Below are positions 1-5,059 of a stretch of 5,059 nt of DNA, in pieces; positions within the stretch are counted from its first letter, which is position 1; every line of letters starts with the position of its first letter. The notes beneath the pieces are model-generated. The model saw nothing but the letters and a program-made list of their open reading frames with translations. It was not told where the DNA came from and searched no databases. The position numbers and the translations under genes are program-made. This DNA is from an uncultured Hyphomicrobiales bacterium. Its GTDB lineage: Bacteria > Pseudomonadota > Alphaproteobacteria > Rhizobiales > Beijerinckiaceae. Location: assembly GCA_903916165.1 (NCBI GenBank), contig CAIWVR010000074.1, positions 1 to 5,059 on the forward strand. The letters run 5' to 3'.

Positions 1-344
1 CAGCCTATGGGTTGGGATGCACGACCTGGGAAGTGGTTCGCAATGTTGTTATCCCCTACACCCGTGCAGGCGTGCTGGGCGGCGTGATGCTGGCGCTCGG
101 CCGCGCATTGGGCGAGACGATGGCGGTGACGTTCATCATCGGCAATTCGTTCAAGATCGACGGCTCCATCTTTTCGCCCGGCACGACGATTTCCGCAGCT
201 ATTGCCAGTGAGTTCGGCGAGGCCTCGGGGCTGCACATGTCGGCCCTGATCCTGCTCGGCCTCCTTCTCTTCGTCCTGACCTTCATCGTTCTCGCCTGCG
301 CGCGCCTGATGCTCGCGCGCCTCAACTCTGCTGCGGGTAAATGA
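1..344 (+). CDS. pstC: Phosphate ABC transporter permease PstC (C-terminal part, start outside window)
   Basis: This is the last 113 codons of the PstC inner-membrane subunit, read in the frame whose first whole codon is at position 3. PstC pairs with PstA to form the phosphate channel energised by PstB. The visible part begins inside the cytoplasmic EAA loop that docks on the ATPase ([12 protein letters not shown], nearly the E. coli PstC sequence as I recall it). It continues with [16 protein letters not shown], a PstC hallmark, and ends with a last membrane helix around visible residues 80-103 ([18 protein letters not shown]), followed by a short basic tail. Another membrane segment covers about residues 22-47. 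The TGA stop overlaps the pstA ATG in the string ATGA, which suggests translational coupling. Only the left edge is missing; there is no sign of damage. Confidence 0.96.
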   Translation, partial: AYGLGCTTWEVVRNVVIPYTRAGVLGGVMLALGRALGETMAVTFIIGNSFKIDGSIFSPGTTISAAIASEFGEASGLHMSALILLGLLLFVLTFIVLACARLMLARLNSAAGK

Positions 345-1228
345 CCATGAGCATATCCTCCCCGCTGCTCGCCAGGCCTGCTGCAATCGCGCTCTATGCG
401 AAGCGTGCCCGCAAGGACAAGTTGGTCCGTGGGCTCTGCGTGTTCGCCGCGTGCTTCGGTCTGCTCTTTCTGTCGCTGATCCTGTTCACTTTGTTCTGGA
501 ACGGCTTTGCCGGACTGGCCCTGTCCGTGTTCACGGAAATGACACCGCCGCCCGGTTCCAAGACCGGCGGACTCGCCAATGCGATCTATGGTTCATTGAT
601 CATGACGATGATCGGGGTTGGCATTGGTGCGCCGCTCGGCCTGTTTGCTGGCACCTATCTCGCCGAATACGGCCGTCACGCGAAGCTGAGCTTCTACGTC
701 CGCTTCATCAACGACATCCTGCTTTCGGCACCGTCCATCGTCATCGGCCTTTTTGTCTATGCGGCCGTGGTGGTGCCAATGGGCGGCTTCTCCGCGCTGG
801 CCGGCTCGCTGGCGCTGGCGGTGATCGTGGTGCCGGTCGTCGTGCGCACAACGGAAGACATGCTGCTGTTGGTCCCCGACCAATTGCGCGAAGCGGCATC
901 GGCACTTGGCCTGCCGCGATTTTATGTGATCCGCTCCATCGCCTATAAGGCGTCGCGGGCGGGTCTCATCACGGGCGTTCTGCTGGCAACGGCGCGCATT
1001 GCGGGTGAAACGGCACCGCTGCTGTTCACGGCCCTGTCCAACCAGTTCTGGAACACGAACCTGCTCGCTACGATGGCGAACCTGCCGGTCACCATCAATA
1101 ATTTTGTGCAGAGCCCCTATGAATACTGGCGACAGCTCGCCTGGACGGGTGCGCTGCTGATCACTCTTGCAGTTCTGGCGTTGAACATCATCGCCCGCCT
1201 GCTCGCTGCGGAAAGGAAGAAGTCGTGA
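341..1228 (+). CDS. pstA: Phosphate ABC transporter permease PstA
   Basis: PstA is the second membrane subunit of the high-affinity phosphate importer PstSCAB. The protein has 295 residues, close to the E. coli length. About six hydrophobic segments are visible, near residues 31-52, 82-105, 125-148, 152-170, 208-232 and 265-288. The EAA loop that contacts PstB is at about 184-203 ([17 protein letters not shown]), and [16 protein letters not shown] at 217-232 is the PstA counterpart of the PstC GRALGET motif. The ATG at 341 overlaps the pstC stop and lacks a strong Shine-Dalgarno sequence, so it probably relies on coupling; an ATG at 347 (Met3) is an alternative start. The stop overlaps the pstB GTG. 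From memory, some alphaproteobacteria have a much longer PstA with an N-terminal extension; this one is the short form. Confidence 0.96.
   Translation: MTMSISSPLLARPAAIALYAKRARKDKLVRGLCVFAACFGLLFLSLILFTLFWNGFAGLALSVFTEMTPPPGSKTGGLANAIYGSLIMTMIGVGIGAPLGLFAGTYLAEYGRHAKLSFYVRFINDILLSAPSIVIGLFVYAAVVVPMGGFSALAGSLALAVIVVPVVVRTTEDMLLLVPDQLREAASALGLPRFYVIRSIAYKASRAGLITGVLLATARIAGETAPLLFTALSNQFWNTNLLATMANLPVTINNFVQSPYEYWRQLAWTGALLITLAVLALNIIARLLAAERKKS
1210..1220 (+). promoter_or_regulatory. Ribosome binding site deciding the pstB GTG start
   Basis: The purine run GGAAAGGAAGA inside the end of pstA puts its AAGGA core about 7 bases before the GTG at 1225. This spacing favours GTG 1225 over the in-frame ATG at 1243 (Met7) and fits with the GTGA stop/start overlap with pstA. 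Confidence 0.7.
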
Positions 1229-2040
1229 GTGACGTTTCTGTCATGCCCCAGATCTCCGGACAGGCACCAGCCGCCGTTCACGGTGCCGAGGCGAAGCTTG
1301 TGGTGCGCAACCTCGATTTCTTCTATGGCAATAACAGGGCCTTGAAGAACATCAATCTGCGTCTTGAGACGAACACGGTGACGGCATTCATCGGCCCGTC
1401 GGGCTGCGGCAAGTCGACCCTGCTGCGCGTTCTGAACCGCATGTACGATCTCTATCCGGGGCAGCGCGCGGAAGGGGAAGTGCTTCTCGATGGCGAGAAC
1501 CTCCTCGACCCTCGCATCGATCTCAACCTGCTGCGCGCGCGCGTTGGCATGGTGTTCCAGAAGCCGACGCCCTTTCCGATGACGATCTATGACAATATCG
1601 CCTTCGGTATCAAACTGTATGAAAAACTGTCCAAGAGCGAACTTGACGGGCGCGTTGAACATGCGCTGCGCGGCTCCGCGCTCTGGAATGAGGTGAAGGA
1701 CAAGCTGAACGCCAGCGGCCTGTCGCTGTCGGGCGGCCAGCAGCAGCGCCTGTGCATCGCACGCACGGTCGCCATCCAGCCCGAAGTCATTTTGTTCGAT
1801 GAGCCCTGCTCGGCGCTCGATCCGATCTCGACCGCGAAAGTGGAAGAGCTGATCGATGAGCTGAAGGCAAAATATACGATCGCCATTGTCACGCATAATA
1901 TGCAGCAGGCGGCGCGCGTCTCGGAGCATACTGCTTTCATGTATCTTGGAGACCTCGTTGAGTTCGGTGAGACGACGCATATTTTCACGGCTCCGACCAT
2001 GCGCCAGACGCAGGATTATATCACCGGCCGGTTCGGCTAA
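1225..2040 (+). CDS. pstB: Phosphate ABC transporter ATP-binding protein PstB
   Basis: PstB is the cytoplasmic ATPase that drives phosphate import through PstC-PstA. In 271 residues it shows all ABC motifs in order: Walker [10 protein letters not shown] at 57-65, Q-loop Gln112 in the string [16 protein letters not shown], which is highly typical of PstB, signature LSGGQQQR at 168-175, Walker B VILFDEP at 188-194 with catalytic Glu193, D-loop SALD at 196-199, and switch His224 in VTHNMQQA. The conserved PstB ending [18 protein letters not shown] is intact. The first ~24 residues are a non-conserved leader. Translation starts at GTG, overlapping the pstA stop as GTGA. PstA and PstB should be made in matched amounts because of this coupling. 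Confidence 0.98.
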   Translation: MSDVSVMPQISGQAPAAVHGAEAKLVVRNLDFFYGNNRALKNINLRLETNTVTAFIGPSGCGKSTLLRVLNRMYDLYPGQRAEGEVLLDGENLLDPRIDLNLLRARVGMVFQKPTPFPMTIYDNIAFGIKLYEKLSKSELDGRVEHALRGSALWNEVKDKLNASGLSLSGGQQQRLCIARTVAIQPEVILFDEPCSALDPISTAKVEELIDELKAKYTIAIVTHNMQQAARVSEHTAFMYLGDLVEFGETTHIFTAPTMRQTQDYITGRFG

Positions 2041-2045
2041 GCGGC

Positions 2046-2053
2046 AAAGAGGA
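2046..2053 (+). promoter_or_regulatory. phoU ribosome binding site
   Basis: AAAGAGGA lies 8 bases before the ATG at 2062, inside the 21-base gap after pstB. The gap holds no promoter or terminator that I can see, so phoU is most likely cotranscribed with pstB. Confidence 0.6.
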
Positions 2054-2061
2054 TCACCAAG

Positions 2062-2766
2062 ATGACCGAACATACAGTCGCTTCCTACGACAAGGATCTC
2101 GGCCAACTTGGTCGCTATATTGCTGAAATGGGTGGTCTGGCGGAAAAGATGATCTCCGACGCCATGGACGCACTCCTGGCGATGGACGTGGATCTGGCAC
2201 GCGCTGTCGTATCGACCGACACGCGTCTCGATGTGTTGCAGCGCCAGGTTGAGGAACTCGCGATTCTCACCATTGCGCGTCGCCAGCCGATGGCTGTCGA
2301 CCTGCGCGAGATTGTCGCCGCCATTCGCGTCTCCGGCGATCTGGAGCGCGTCGGCGATCTGGCCAAGAACATTGGCAGGCGCACGTTGAAGCTTGCGGAG
2401 GAGGCCCCGATTCCGCGCGCCGCCATCGGCCTCAAGCACATGGGCGACAGCGTGCAATTGCAGCTGAAAAACGTCCTCGATGCCTATGCCAGCCGTGACA
2501 TCGGAAAGGCGAAGGACGTCTGGGAGCGTGACGCTGAACTTGATGCGATGGAAGATTCCGTGTTCCGTGATCTCCTCACGTTCATGATGGAAGATCCGCG
2601 CAATATTTCCTTCTGCACGCATCTGCTGTTCTGCTCCAAGAACCTGGAGCGGGCCGGTGACCATGCGACAAATATTGCTGAAACAGTCCATTTTCTCGTG
2701 ACCGGACAGAACCTGCCGATGGAGCGCCCCAAGGGGTCCACGAGCATGATGACGACCGGAAAATAG
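2062..2766 (+). CDS. phoU: Phosphate signalling protein PhoU
   Basis: PhoU is a peripheral cytoplasmic protein that, in studied bacteria, represses the Pho response when phosphate is plentiful, by acting between the Pst transporter and the PhoR/PhoB pair. The protein has 234 residues, about the usual length, and is almost entirely helical, as expected for two copies of the three-helix PhoU domain. The paired metal-cluster motifs E-x-x-x-D are visible once per half: Glu95-Asp99 in DLERVGDLAKNI and Glu196-Asp200 in NLERAGDHATNIAE. Other family marks are RQPMAVDLREIVAAIR at 74-89 and EDPRNISFCTHLLF at 177-190. The ATG is preceded by a good Shine-Dalgarno site. It lies between pstB and phoB, the normal place. 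The final ~15 residues are polar and variable. Confidence 0.97.
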   Translation: MTEHTVASYDKDLGQLGRYIAEMGGLAEKMISDAMDALLAMDVDLARAVVSTDTRLDVLQRQVEELAILTIARRQPMAVDLREIVAAIRVSGDLERVGDLAKNIGRRTLKLAEEAPIPRAAIGLKHMGDSVQLQLKNVLDAYASRDIGKAKDVWERDAELDAMEDSVFRDLLTFMMEDPRNISFCTHLLFCSKNLERAGDHATNIAETVHFLVTGQNLPMERPKGSTSMMTTGK

Positions 2767-2775
2767 GTCATCTGA

Positions 2776-3495
2776 ATGAACGTACGTGAAGACGCCAACC
2801 GTCCCAGCATTCTCATCGTCGAGGATGAGGCAGCCTTGTCGCTCCTGCTGACCTATAATCTTGAGGCGGAAGGCTACAGGGTTGAACGGTGCGACCGTGG
2901 TGACGAGGCGGAACTTCTGCTTGCGGAAAGTCCGCCGGATCTGGTCATTCTCGACTGGATGCTGCCGGGCGTTTCGGGACTTGAAATCTGCCGTCGCCTG
3001 CGGGCGCGCGAGGTCACGCGCGGCCTGCCGGTGATCATGCTGACGGCGCGCGGCGACGAGGGCGAGCGCATCCGCGGTCTCTCCGTCGGCGCGGATGATT
3101 ATGTCGTCAAGCCCTTCTCGGTGCCTGAATTGATGGCACGTGTGCGGGCGCTGCTGCGTCGCGCAAGTCCGGAACGGATCGCCGGACGACTGGCGGCGGG
3201 CGATATTGAACTCGACCGCGAGACACGCCGTGTGCGCCGGGGTGGGCGCGAGATCCATCTCGGGCCGACGGAATTCCGTCTCCTCGACTATTTGCTGGAA
3301 AAGCCCGGCCGTATTTTCACGCGGGCGCAATTGCTGGACGCGGTCTGGGGCATGTCGGCCGAAATCGACGAGCGCACGGTCGACGTTCACGTGGGTCGCC
3401 TGCGCCGGGCTTTGTCGCGCGGACGTGAGACCGATCCGATCCGCACGGTGCGCGGGGCGGGCTATGGTTTTGATGAAATGTTCGGCCGCGCCTAG
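2776..3495 (+). CDS. phoB: Phosphate regulon response regulator PhoB
   Basis: PhoB is the OmpR-family transcription factor that, once phosphorylated by PhoR, activates phosphate-starvation genes including pst. In 239 residues the receiver domain (about 11-128) has the acidic pair Glu16-Asp17 (ILIVEDEA), phospho-acceptor Asp60 in LVILDWMLPGVSG, Thr90 in IMLTARGDE, and Lys112 in GADDYVVKPFS. The winged-helix domain (about 138-233) has GPTEFRLLDYLLEKPGR, the recognition helix RTVDVHVGRLRRAL at 200-213 and the wing RTVRGAGYGF at 223-232. DWMLPG and the DNA-contact region favour PhoB over other OmpR-type regulators, and the pst-phoU context makes this firm. The start lies 9 bases after phoU; the only Shine-Dalgarno-like sequence is TAGG, which includes the phoU stop, so reinitiation is likely. 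No phoR follows. Confidence 0.96.
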   Translation: MNVREDANRPSILIVEDEAALSLLLTYNLEAEGYRVERCDRGDEAELLLAESPPDLVILDWMLPGVSGLEICRRLRAREVTRGLPVIMLTARGDEGERIRGLSVGADDYVVKPFSVPELMARVRALLRRASPERIAGRLAAGDIELDRETRRVRRGGREIHLGPTEFRLLDYLLEKPGRIFTRAQLLDAVWGMSAEIDERTVDVHVGRLRRALSRGRETDPIRTVRGAGYGFDEMFGRA

Positions 3496-3511
3496 AGACC
3501 GGACGCACAGG

Positions 3512-3525
3512 TCCTGTAAACAGGA
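3512..3525 (+). other. Small hairpin abutting the phoB terminator
   Basis: TCCTGT-AA-ACAGGA is a perfect 6-base inverted repeat; as RNA it would probably form 5 pairs with a UAAA loop. It ends at the base directly before the terminator stem begins (3526), so the two hairpins can stack. It has no T-tract of its own and is unlikely to terminate alone. It may protect the 3' end or take part in the alternative fold described in the findings. Confidence 0.55.
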
Positions 3526-3555
3526 GCCCTGCGTCGTCAGACGCAGGGCCTTTTT
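3526..3555 (+). terminator. Intrinsic terminator of the pst-phoU-phoB operon
   Basis: A perfect 10-base stem, GCCCTGCGTC (3526-3535) and GACGCAGGGC (3540-3549), closes a GTCA loop and is followed by C and five T. It lies 30 bases after the phoB stop. The T-tract is on the + strand side only. Read from the minus strand, the stem is followed by TCCTGTTTAC, so any termination of the convergent hydrolase gene here would be weaker. The terminator ends two bases before the convergent gene's stop codon. Confidence 0.93.
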
Positions 3556-3556
3556 G

Positions 3557-4264
3557 TCAGGCCTGCCCGGCCAGTTCGCGCAGATGTTCCAGCACATCCT
3601 CCACATGCAGCACGTCGGCATATTTATGGTGCATGTCGAACAGGTTGATCTTGTGCGTCAGCGGCGCGCGGTCGAAGGTGCATTCCTCGACGACACTGAC
3701 GTGATAGCCCGCTGAAAAGCCCTCGACGACGCTGGCGCGCACGCAACCGGAGGTCGCTTCGCCGAGCACGATCAGGCTGCGCACGCCAAGCAGCGCGAGA
3801 TGCGACTTCAGCGGCGTGCCCTCGAAAATGCTGGCGCGCTGCTTGCGGATGACAATGTCATCCTTGCGGACCTCGAAGGCCTCGTAGATTCCGTAATCAT
3901 CCGGCCCCGGCGTGAACTGGCGACGCTTGGTCGAGATCGCATCGGCGGGACGATTGTTGGGCGAGACATCCTTGGTGCAGAAGATGATCGGCACACCGGC
4001 GGCGCGGGCTGCCGCCAGCACGGCCTGCGTCGGCGCAATCGCCTGGTGCGCGTAGATCCCGCAGGAATTGGGATAAGTCGCGTCGAGTTCGTAAGGCGAA
4101 TGCGGACCGCCGCGATAGACGATATTGTAGAGATCGATCGCCAGCACGGCGGCGTTCGGGCCGATACAGGTGTCGCGGACATAGGTCTCGTAAAGCTTGA
4201 GATCTTCCGCCGGGACGACATCCTTCCAGCAATGATCCTCGAAACGCTCCTTGCCGACCTTCAT
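3557..4264 (-). CDS. Isochorismatase-like cysteine hydrolase (N-carbamoylsarcosine amidase / maleamate amidase branch)
   Basis: This is a 235-residue cytoplasmic cysteine hydrolase that would split a C-N bond of a small amide or carbamoyl compound; the substrate is not known. The superfamily triad is visible: Asp43 in AVLAIDLYN, Lys141 in VIRKQRASIF, and nucleophile Cys174 in GEATSGCVRASVVEGF, with Ala170-Thr171 at the place of the usual cis-peptide. TSGCVRA and the late stretch FDRAPLTHKINLFDMHHKYADV (198-219) are typical of N-carbamoylsarcosine amidase and maleamate amidase relatives, not of true isochorismatases. The N-terminal ~38 residues (ERFEDHCWKDVVP) extend beyond the core domain. 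The start ATG at 4264 has GGAGGG 6 bases ahead; the frame stays open far upstream, but that part is antisense to the neighbouring esterase gene. It is convergent with phoB (61-base gap) and divergent from the esterase gene. Biuret-hydrolase-like activity is another option. Confidence 0.88.
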   Translation of the reverse strand: MKVGKERFEDHCWKDVVPAEDLKLYETYVRDTCIGPNAAVLAIDLYNIVYRGGPHSPYELDATYPNSCGIYAHQAIAPTQAVLAAARAAGVPIIFCTKDVSPNNRPADAISTKRRQFTPGPDDYGIYEAFEVRKDDIVIRKQRASIFEGTPLKSHLALLGVRSLIVLGEATSGCVRASVVEGFSAGYHVSVVEECTFDRAPLTHKINLFDMHHKYADVLHVEDVLEHLRELAGQA

Positions 4265-4270
4265 CGCGAT

Positions 4271-4276
4271 CCCTCC
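4271..4276 (-). promoter_or_regulatory. Ribosome binding site fixing the start of the cysteine hydrolase
   Basis: The minus strand reads GGAGGG followed by a 6-base spacer and ATG (4264-4262). This near-perfect Shine-Dalgarno sequence decides the start against the longer open frame that continues upstream to about 4963. Confidence 0.85.
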
Positions 4277-4294
4277 ATGTGATGTTCGCCTTGT

Positions 4295-4324
4295 AGACGC
4301 CACGGCCGGGAGACGCCAGACGCC
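4295..4324. repeat. Three direct copies of AGACGCC in the divergent control region
   Basis: AGACGCC occurs at 4295-4301, 4311-4317 and 4318-4324. The second and third copies are head-to-tail without a gap, and the first starts 16 bases before the second. The third copy ends at the base before the TTGACA box. This is the position expected for an activator binding next to the -35 element of the esterase promoter. The copies also lie 31-60 bases upstream of the cysteine hydrolase start, so one protein could act on both genes. The sequence is not a Pho box. Confidence 0.5.
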
Positions 4325-4354
4325 TTGACACATCTGTCGGCGCAGATCGCTAAT
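4325..4354 (+). promoter_or_regulatory. Sigma-70-type promoter for the esterase gene
   Basis: A perfect -35 box TTGACA (4325-4330) is followed after 18 bases by GCTAAT (4349-4354), which matches TATAAT at 4 of 6 places. The transcription start would be near 4361, leaving a leader of about 40 bases before the ATG at 4400. I found no equally good promoter on the minus strand for the divergent gene. Confidence 0.6.
4332..4347. promoter_or_regulatory. Inverted repeat ATCTG-N6-CAGAT, candidate operator
   Basis: ATCTG (4332-4336) and CAGAT (4343-4347) form a perfect 5-base dyad with spacer TCGGCG. The 16-base element fills the gap between the -35 and -10 boxes almost exactly, the classic place for a repressor that blocks RNA polymerase. 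The arms are short and only one copy is seen, so chance cannot be excluded. No regulator gene is in the window. Confidence 0.4.
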
Positions 4355-4367
4355 GTCCGGGCCACGT

Positions 4368-4381
4368 GCGCCCTCAGGCGC
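4368..4381 (+). other. Hairpin in the predicted esterase mRNA leader
   Basis: GCGCC-CTCA-GGCGC is a perfect 5-base GC-only stem with a 4-base loop, lying in the predicted leader 8 bases before the G-rich ribosome binding site. It has no T-tract, so it is not a terminator. It may affect leader stability or be chance in GC-rich DNA. Confidence 0.3.
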
Positions 4382-4388
4382 TGCGGGC

Positions 4389-4396
4389 AGGGGGAG
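4389..4396 (+). promoter_or_regulatory. Ribosome binding site of the esterase gene
   Basis: AGGGGGAG lies before two possible starts. Counting from the AGGG half, ATG 4400 is 7 bases away. Counting from the GGAG half, ATG 4400 is only 3 bases away and ATG 4409 (Met4) is 12. ATG 4400 is preferred, but 4409 remains possible. Confidence 0.5.
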
Positions 4397-4399
4397 TTC

Positions 4400-5059
4400 A
4401 TGACAGCCATGCGCGCGCCGCTCGAAATCGCGGAACAGGGATATTTCTTCGTGGGCGGTTCCTATTTCGACGCCCCCGATGGCCGGTTCATGTCCGGGCA
4501 GATGTATGTCGAATTCCAGATCCCGCACCGGCGCACGCAGGACTGGCCCATCGTCATGTTGTCCGGTGGCGGTCAGAGCGGCCTGAACTACACCGGCACG
4601 CCCGACGGTCGCGAAGGCTGGGCGCAGTATTTTCTTCGCCAGGGCTACGCGGTCTATGTCTGCGACCAGCCCTCGCGCGCCCGCTCCCCCCATCACGCGG
4701 AGACAGGCGCCCTGACGCGCCATTCGACCGAGCGCGTCGCGCAGCAATTCACGGCGCCTTCGAAAGCCCGGCTCTGGCCACAGGCGGCATTGCACACGCA
4801 ATGGCCCGGCGCGGGCGTCGCGGGTGATCCCGTCTTCGATCAATATTATGCGCAGTGCTTTCCCTCGCTCGCCCGTTTTCCCCAGCAACAGGCGTTGAAC
4901 CGGGATGCCGGCGCAGCCTTGCTCGACCGGATCGGGCCGGCGATCCTGCTGACGCATTCGCAATCGGGCACGTTTGGCTGGCTGATCGCCGATGCGCGTC
5001 CTGGCCTCGTGAAAGCCATTGTCGCGATGGAGCCGTCCGGCCCGCCGGTGCGCGACATG
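4400..5059 (+). CDS. Alpha/beta-hydrolase, esterase 713-like (N-terminal part, runs off the window)
   Basis: The frame from ATG 4400 stays open for 220 codons to the window edge, with no stop. It encodes a serine hydrolase of the alpha/beta fold. The loop after strand 3, MLSGGGQSGLNY at 53-64, is the likely oxyanion-hole region. It is followed by TPDGREGWAQYFLRQGYAVYV and DQPSRARS (about 67-96). The nucleophile elbow is LLTHSQSG at 183-190, with Ser187 as nucleophile, and IVAMEPSGPP at 207-216 holds the likely acid, Glu211. From memory, the bacterial esterase 713 has Ser206, Glu230 and His298 and similar TPDGR-GW--YFLR-GY and HSQSG strings; the Ser-to-Glu spacing of 24 is identical here. The His and the C-terminal ~90-120 residues lie beyond the edge. 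No signal peptide is visible, so the protein is probably cytoplasmic. Its natural ester substrate is unknown. It is divergent from the cysteine hydrolase. Confidence 0.85.
   Translation, partial: MTAMRAPLEIAEQGYFFVGGSYFDAPDGRFMSGQMYVEFQIPHRRTQDWPIVMLSGGGQSGLNYTGTPDGREGWAQYFLRQGYAVYVCDQPSRARSPHHAETGALTRHSTERVAQQFTAPSKARLWPQAALHTQWPGAGVAGDPVFDQYYAQCFPSLARFPQQQALNRDAGAALLDRIGPAILLTHSQSGTFGWLIADARPGLVKAIVAMEPSGPPVRDM

Noticed and set aside
1238..1244. CTGTCAT, a Pho-box half-site
   Set aside because: The sequence 11 bases on (CAGATCT) does not match the second repeat, and the site lies in the pstB coding sequence; a single 7-base match is expected by chance.
1117..3621. An 834-codon open frame on the minus strand, antisense to pstA, pstB, phoU and phoB
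   Set aside because: It lies opposite four well-identified genes, its translation is rich in Arg, His and Gln without recognisable motifs, and stop-free antisense frames are common in GC-rich genomes.
3140..3715. A 191-codon + strand frame crossing the phoB end and the terminator
   Set aside because: It runs out of frame through the PhoB DNA-binding domain, through a strong terminator and into antisense of the next gene.
3800..4282. A 160-codon + strand frame inside the hydrolase region
   Set aside because: It is antisense to the cysteine hydrolase, whose minus-strand reading shows a full Asp-Lys-Cys triad.
4363..4368. CACGTG palindrome in the divergent region
   Set aside because: A 6-base palindrome in GC-rich DNA has little weight, and I know no bacterial regulator context that would support it here.
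4366..4827. A 153-codon + strand frame overlapping the esterase start
   Set aside because: Its product shows no motifs, whereas the frame from 4400 carries a complete nucleophile elbow and other conserved strings over the same bases.
4265..4963. Upstream extension of the cysteine hydrolase frame to a 468-residue protein
   Set aside because: The added part is antisense to the esterase gene and has low-complexity composition. GGAGGG directly before ATG 4264 and the family's length support the short start.

Overview
The window is GC-rich and carries the 3' part of a phosphate-uptake and phosphate-signalling operon, followed by a convergent/divergent pair of hydrolase genes. The gene order pstC-pstA-pstB-phoU-phoB, with phoB last and no phoR behind it, together with the style of the proteins, suggests an alphaproteobacterium, probably of the Hyphomicrobiales (rhizobia-related). 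This placement is inferred from layout and recalled family features, not from a search.

Positions 1-3495 (+ strand): the end of pstC (its start lies to the left of the window), then complete pstA, pstB, phoU and phoB. Spacing is tight: pstC/pstA and pstA/pstB overlap by 4 bases, and the next gaps are 21 and 9 bases. This looks like one transcript. PstC and PstA form the membrane channel and PstB is the ATPase of the high-affinity phosphate importer. PhoU links the transporter state to signalling, and PhoB is the DNA-binding response regulator. The substrate-binding protein PstS and the sensor kinase PhoR are not in the window and may lie to the left. A strong intrinsic terminator follows phoB, with an extra hairpin and a possible competing fold directly upstream of it.

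Positions 3557-4264 (- strand): a complete cysteine hydrolase of the isochorismatase-like superfamily, close to the N-carbamoylsarcosine amidase / maleamate amidase branch, convergent with phoB.

Positions 4265-4399: a 135-base divergent intergenic region with clear regulatory structure. It has three copies of AGACGCC, the last one abutting a perfect TTGACA -35 box, and an ATCTG-N6-CAGAT inverted repeat that sits exactly between the -35 and -10 boxes of a + strand promoter.

Positions 4400-5059 (+ strand): a gene that stays open to the window edge, encoding an alpha/beta-hydrolase that resembles the 'esterase 713' type (Ser-Glu-His triad). Its nucleophile and acid residues are visible; the His is beyond the edge. 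The two hydrolases may belong to a small catabolic unit that continues to the right. Their substrates cannot be read from the sequence. The most interesting part of the window is the control region between them; the pst-pho part is conventional.
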